64,000 nt of DNA from Nitrospira sp. Its GTDB lineage: Bacteria; Nitrospirota; Nitrospiria; Nitrospirales; Nitrospiraceae. The stretch spans positions 185,001-249,000 of the forward strand of contig JADJXO010000001.1 in the NCBI GenBank assembly GCA_016715825.1. Direction: 5' to 3'. Of the stretch, positions 62,847 to 64,000 are shown one piece after another. Below the pieces are notes generated by a model. It searched no databases. It was not told where the DNA came from and saw only the letters and a list, made by a program, of their open reading frames with translations. Position 1 is the first letter of the stretch, and every line of letters starts with the position of its first letter. The position numbers and the translations under genes are program-made.

Positions 62847-63779
62847 ATGGAATTTAAGGATTACTACAAGACCCTCGGGGTTGAGCGCACAGCCACAGCC
62901 GATGAGATCAAGAAAGCCTATCGCAAGCTAGCGCGCACATATCATCCGGACGTCAGTAAAGAGGCGAACGCAGAGGCGCGCTTTAAGGAAATCGGCGAAG
63001 CCTACGAAGTGCTCCAGGACACGGAGAAGCGCGCCGCGTACGACCAACTGGGCAATCGCTGGCGAGAGGGACAGGAATTTACGCCTCCGCCCGAATGGGG
63101 GGCGGGCTTCGAGTTCACCTCCGACGGCGCTTCCGAGGCGGCTGCCAAGGACTACAGCGACTTCTTCTCCACTCTGTTTGGCAACTTCTCTCATCGCGGC
63201 GCATCAACTCGCATTCATGGCGAGGACCATCATGCCAAGATCTTCATTACTCTCGATGACGCATTTCACGGCGGTACCCATACGATTACTCTGCGTTCGC
63301 CGCAGGTGGATGCGCAAGGTCGAATGGTGCTGCGGGAGCGGTCGCTGAACGTACAGCTCCCCAAAGGCATCCGTGAGAGCCAGCATATCCGACTTGCCGG
63401 GCAAGGGGCGCCGGGAATCAAGGGGACTACCCCCGGTGATCTGTATCTCGAGATCCATTTTCACCCCCACCCTCTCTATCAGGTGCAGGGCCGAGACCTC
63501 TCGCTTTCATTGCCGATTGCACCATGGGAAGCGGCTCTCGGAGCGACGGTCAAAGCGCCGACCCCGACTGGCGTGGTTGAAGTCAAGGTCCCCCCAGGCT
63601 CACAGAGTGGGCGAAAACTACGGCTCAAGGGACGAGGTATTCCCGGTGAACCGGCTGGCGATCTCTATCTTGTCCTGGCGGTGGTCCTCCCGACAGCGGA
63701 GACGGAGGAGGCACAACAGATCTATCGCACCATGGCGCGGGAACTGGCATTCAATCCGCGCCACTCACTCGGAGTCTGA
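62847..63779 (+). CDS. cbpA: DnaJ-like co-chaperone CbpA
   Basis: MEFKDYYKTLGVERTATADE IKKAYRKLARTYHPDVSK is the J domain with HPD. A linker with Phe-rich DFFSTLFGNFSH follows, then two beta-barrel substrate domains (ITLDDAFHGGTHTITLRSPQ; LPKGIRESQHIRLAGQGAPG; PGDLYLEIHFHPHPLYQVQG). It lacks the DnaJ zinc finger, as CbpA does. About 310 residues. The cbpM gene follows four bases later. Confidence 0.93.
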   Translation: MEFKDYYKTLGVERTATADEIKKAYRKLARTYHPDVSKEANAEARFKEIGEAYEVLQDTEKRAAYDQLGNRWREGQEFTPPPEWGAGFEFTSDGASEAAAKDYSDFFSTLFGNFSHRGASTRIHGEDHHAKIFITLDDAFHGGTHTITLRSPQVDAQGRMVLRERSLNVQLPKGIRESQHIRLAGQGAPGIKGTTPGDLYLEIHFHPHPLYQVQGRDLSLSLPIAPWEAALGATVKAPTPTGVVEVKVPPGSQSGRKLRLKGRGIPGEPAGDLYLVLAVVLPTAETEEAQQIYRTMARELAFNPRHSLGV

Positions 63780-63783
63780 GGGA

Positions 63784-64000
63784 ATGGATATGGAGAACGA
63801 GATTCTGATCGGGAGTGTGGTTGGTGATGAGGGTGTGCTAGCGCTTGAAGAGTTGGCCAGGGCCTGCGGGGCGGAGGTCGAGTGGATCGTCGAATTGGTA
63901 GCGGTAGGCGTACTGGCACCGGAAGGAAGAGAGACCACGGATTGGCGATTTCGCGCGGTGGATCTCACATGTGCTCGACGAGTCGCCCGACTGCAGAGAG
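63784..64000 (+). CDS. cbpM: Chaperone modulator CbpM, partial
   Basis: MDMENEILIGSVVGDEGVLA, LEELARACGAEVEWIVELVA VGVLAPEG is a MerR-like helix-turn-helix with the following W-x-F and ARRVARLQR. The gene continues past the right edge. CbpM inhibits CbpA. It forms an operon with cbpA. Confidence 0.85.
   Translation, partial: MDMENEILIGSVVGDEGVLALEELARACGAEVEWIVELVAVGVLAPEGRETTDWRFRAVDLTCARRVARLQR

Noticed and set aside
1..64000. CRISPR array
   Set aside because: No regularly spaced short direct repeats were seen; the repeats found are paired hairpins or paralogous genes.

Overview
The window looks like an accessory stretch of a chromosome from a Gram-negative bacterium, most likely a Nitrospira-like member of the Nitrospirota. 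This is an inference. It rests on the mix of a NuoI-type ferredoxin, a B12-binding radical SAM protein, a very large cyclic glucan synthase, HflKC/FloA/FtsH membrane quality-control genes, and many tiny membrane or zinc-ribbon proteins with strong Shine-Dalgarno sites. No rRNA, tRNA or CRISPR array was recognised.

Layout. (1) 1-4355 is a nest of mobile elements. An IS3-family element (outer, cut by the window edge) carries a group II intron in its orfB, and the intron carries a second, decayed IS3-family element. The outer element has cut a gene for a surface protein with a VPxPA/PEP-CTERM-like tail. (2) 4.6-9.5 kb is a low-density region with REP-like hairpins, phage-like small genes on the minus strand, a DUF3024 gene, an unknown 226-residue protein and an IS110 scrap. 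(3) 10.2-23.3 kb holds a B12/radical SAM gene, a coupled psiE-nuoI pair, and 'cassette 1' of stress genes: zinc-ribbon protein, small membrane proteins, Crp/Fnr regulator, DUF1269-like protein, HflK, HflC, ferritin-like protein, zinc-ribbon protein, broken LuxR-type regulator. YtxH, DUF3309, helix-hairpin-helix and MlaC genes follow. (4) 23.5-32.3 kb is one 2933-residue cyclic beta-1,2-glucan synthase. (5) 32.5-38.6 kb holds small and partly broken genes, a thiamine-diphosphate enzyme and a paralogous family of small secreted proteins. (6) 38.7-45.1 kb is mobile: an IS3-family element, a truncated tyrosine recombinase, VIT and BASS transporters and an IS5-family element. (7) 45.1-50.4 kb is 'cassette 2', a paralogous copy of cassette 1 without the hflKC module. 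(8) 50.9-64 kb holds a GAF histidine kinase, an NfeD-FloA operon, FtsH, a DUF1269 protein, a DksA/TraR zinc finger, an HdrA-like small protein and CbpA-CbpM.

How it fits together. Much of the non-mobile content deals with envelope and protein quality control (HflKC, FloA/NfeD, FtsH, CbpA/CbpM), metal or redox handling (ferritin-like and zinc-ribbon proteins, VIT) and envelope polymers (NdvB, MlaC). The two Crp/Fnr paralogues have the same recognition helix, and a 19-base motif lies at a fixed distance downstream of both crp genes and once more before the cassette 1 ferritin gene. This suggests a shared regulon. Many duplicated genes carry single-base frameshifts or stops, so the region is duplicating and decaying. 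Some single-base indels in homopolymers could also be assembly errors.
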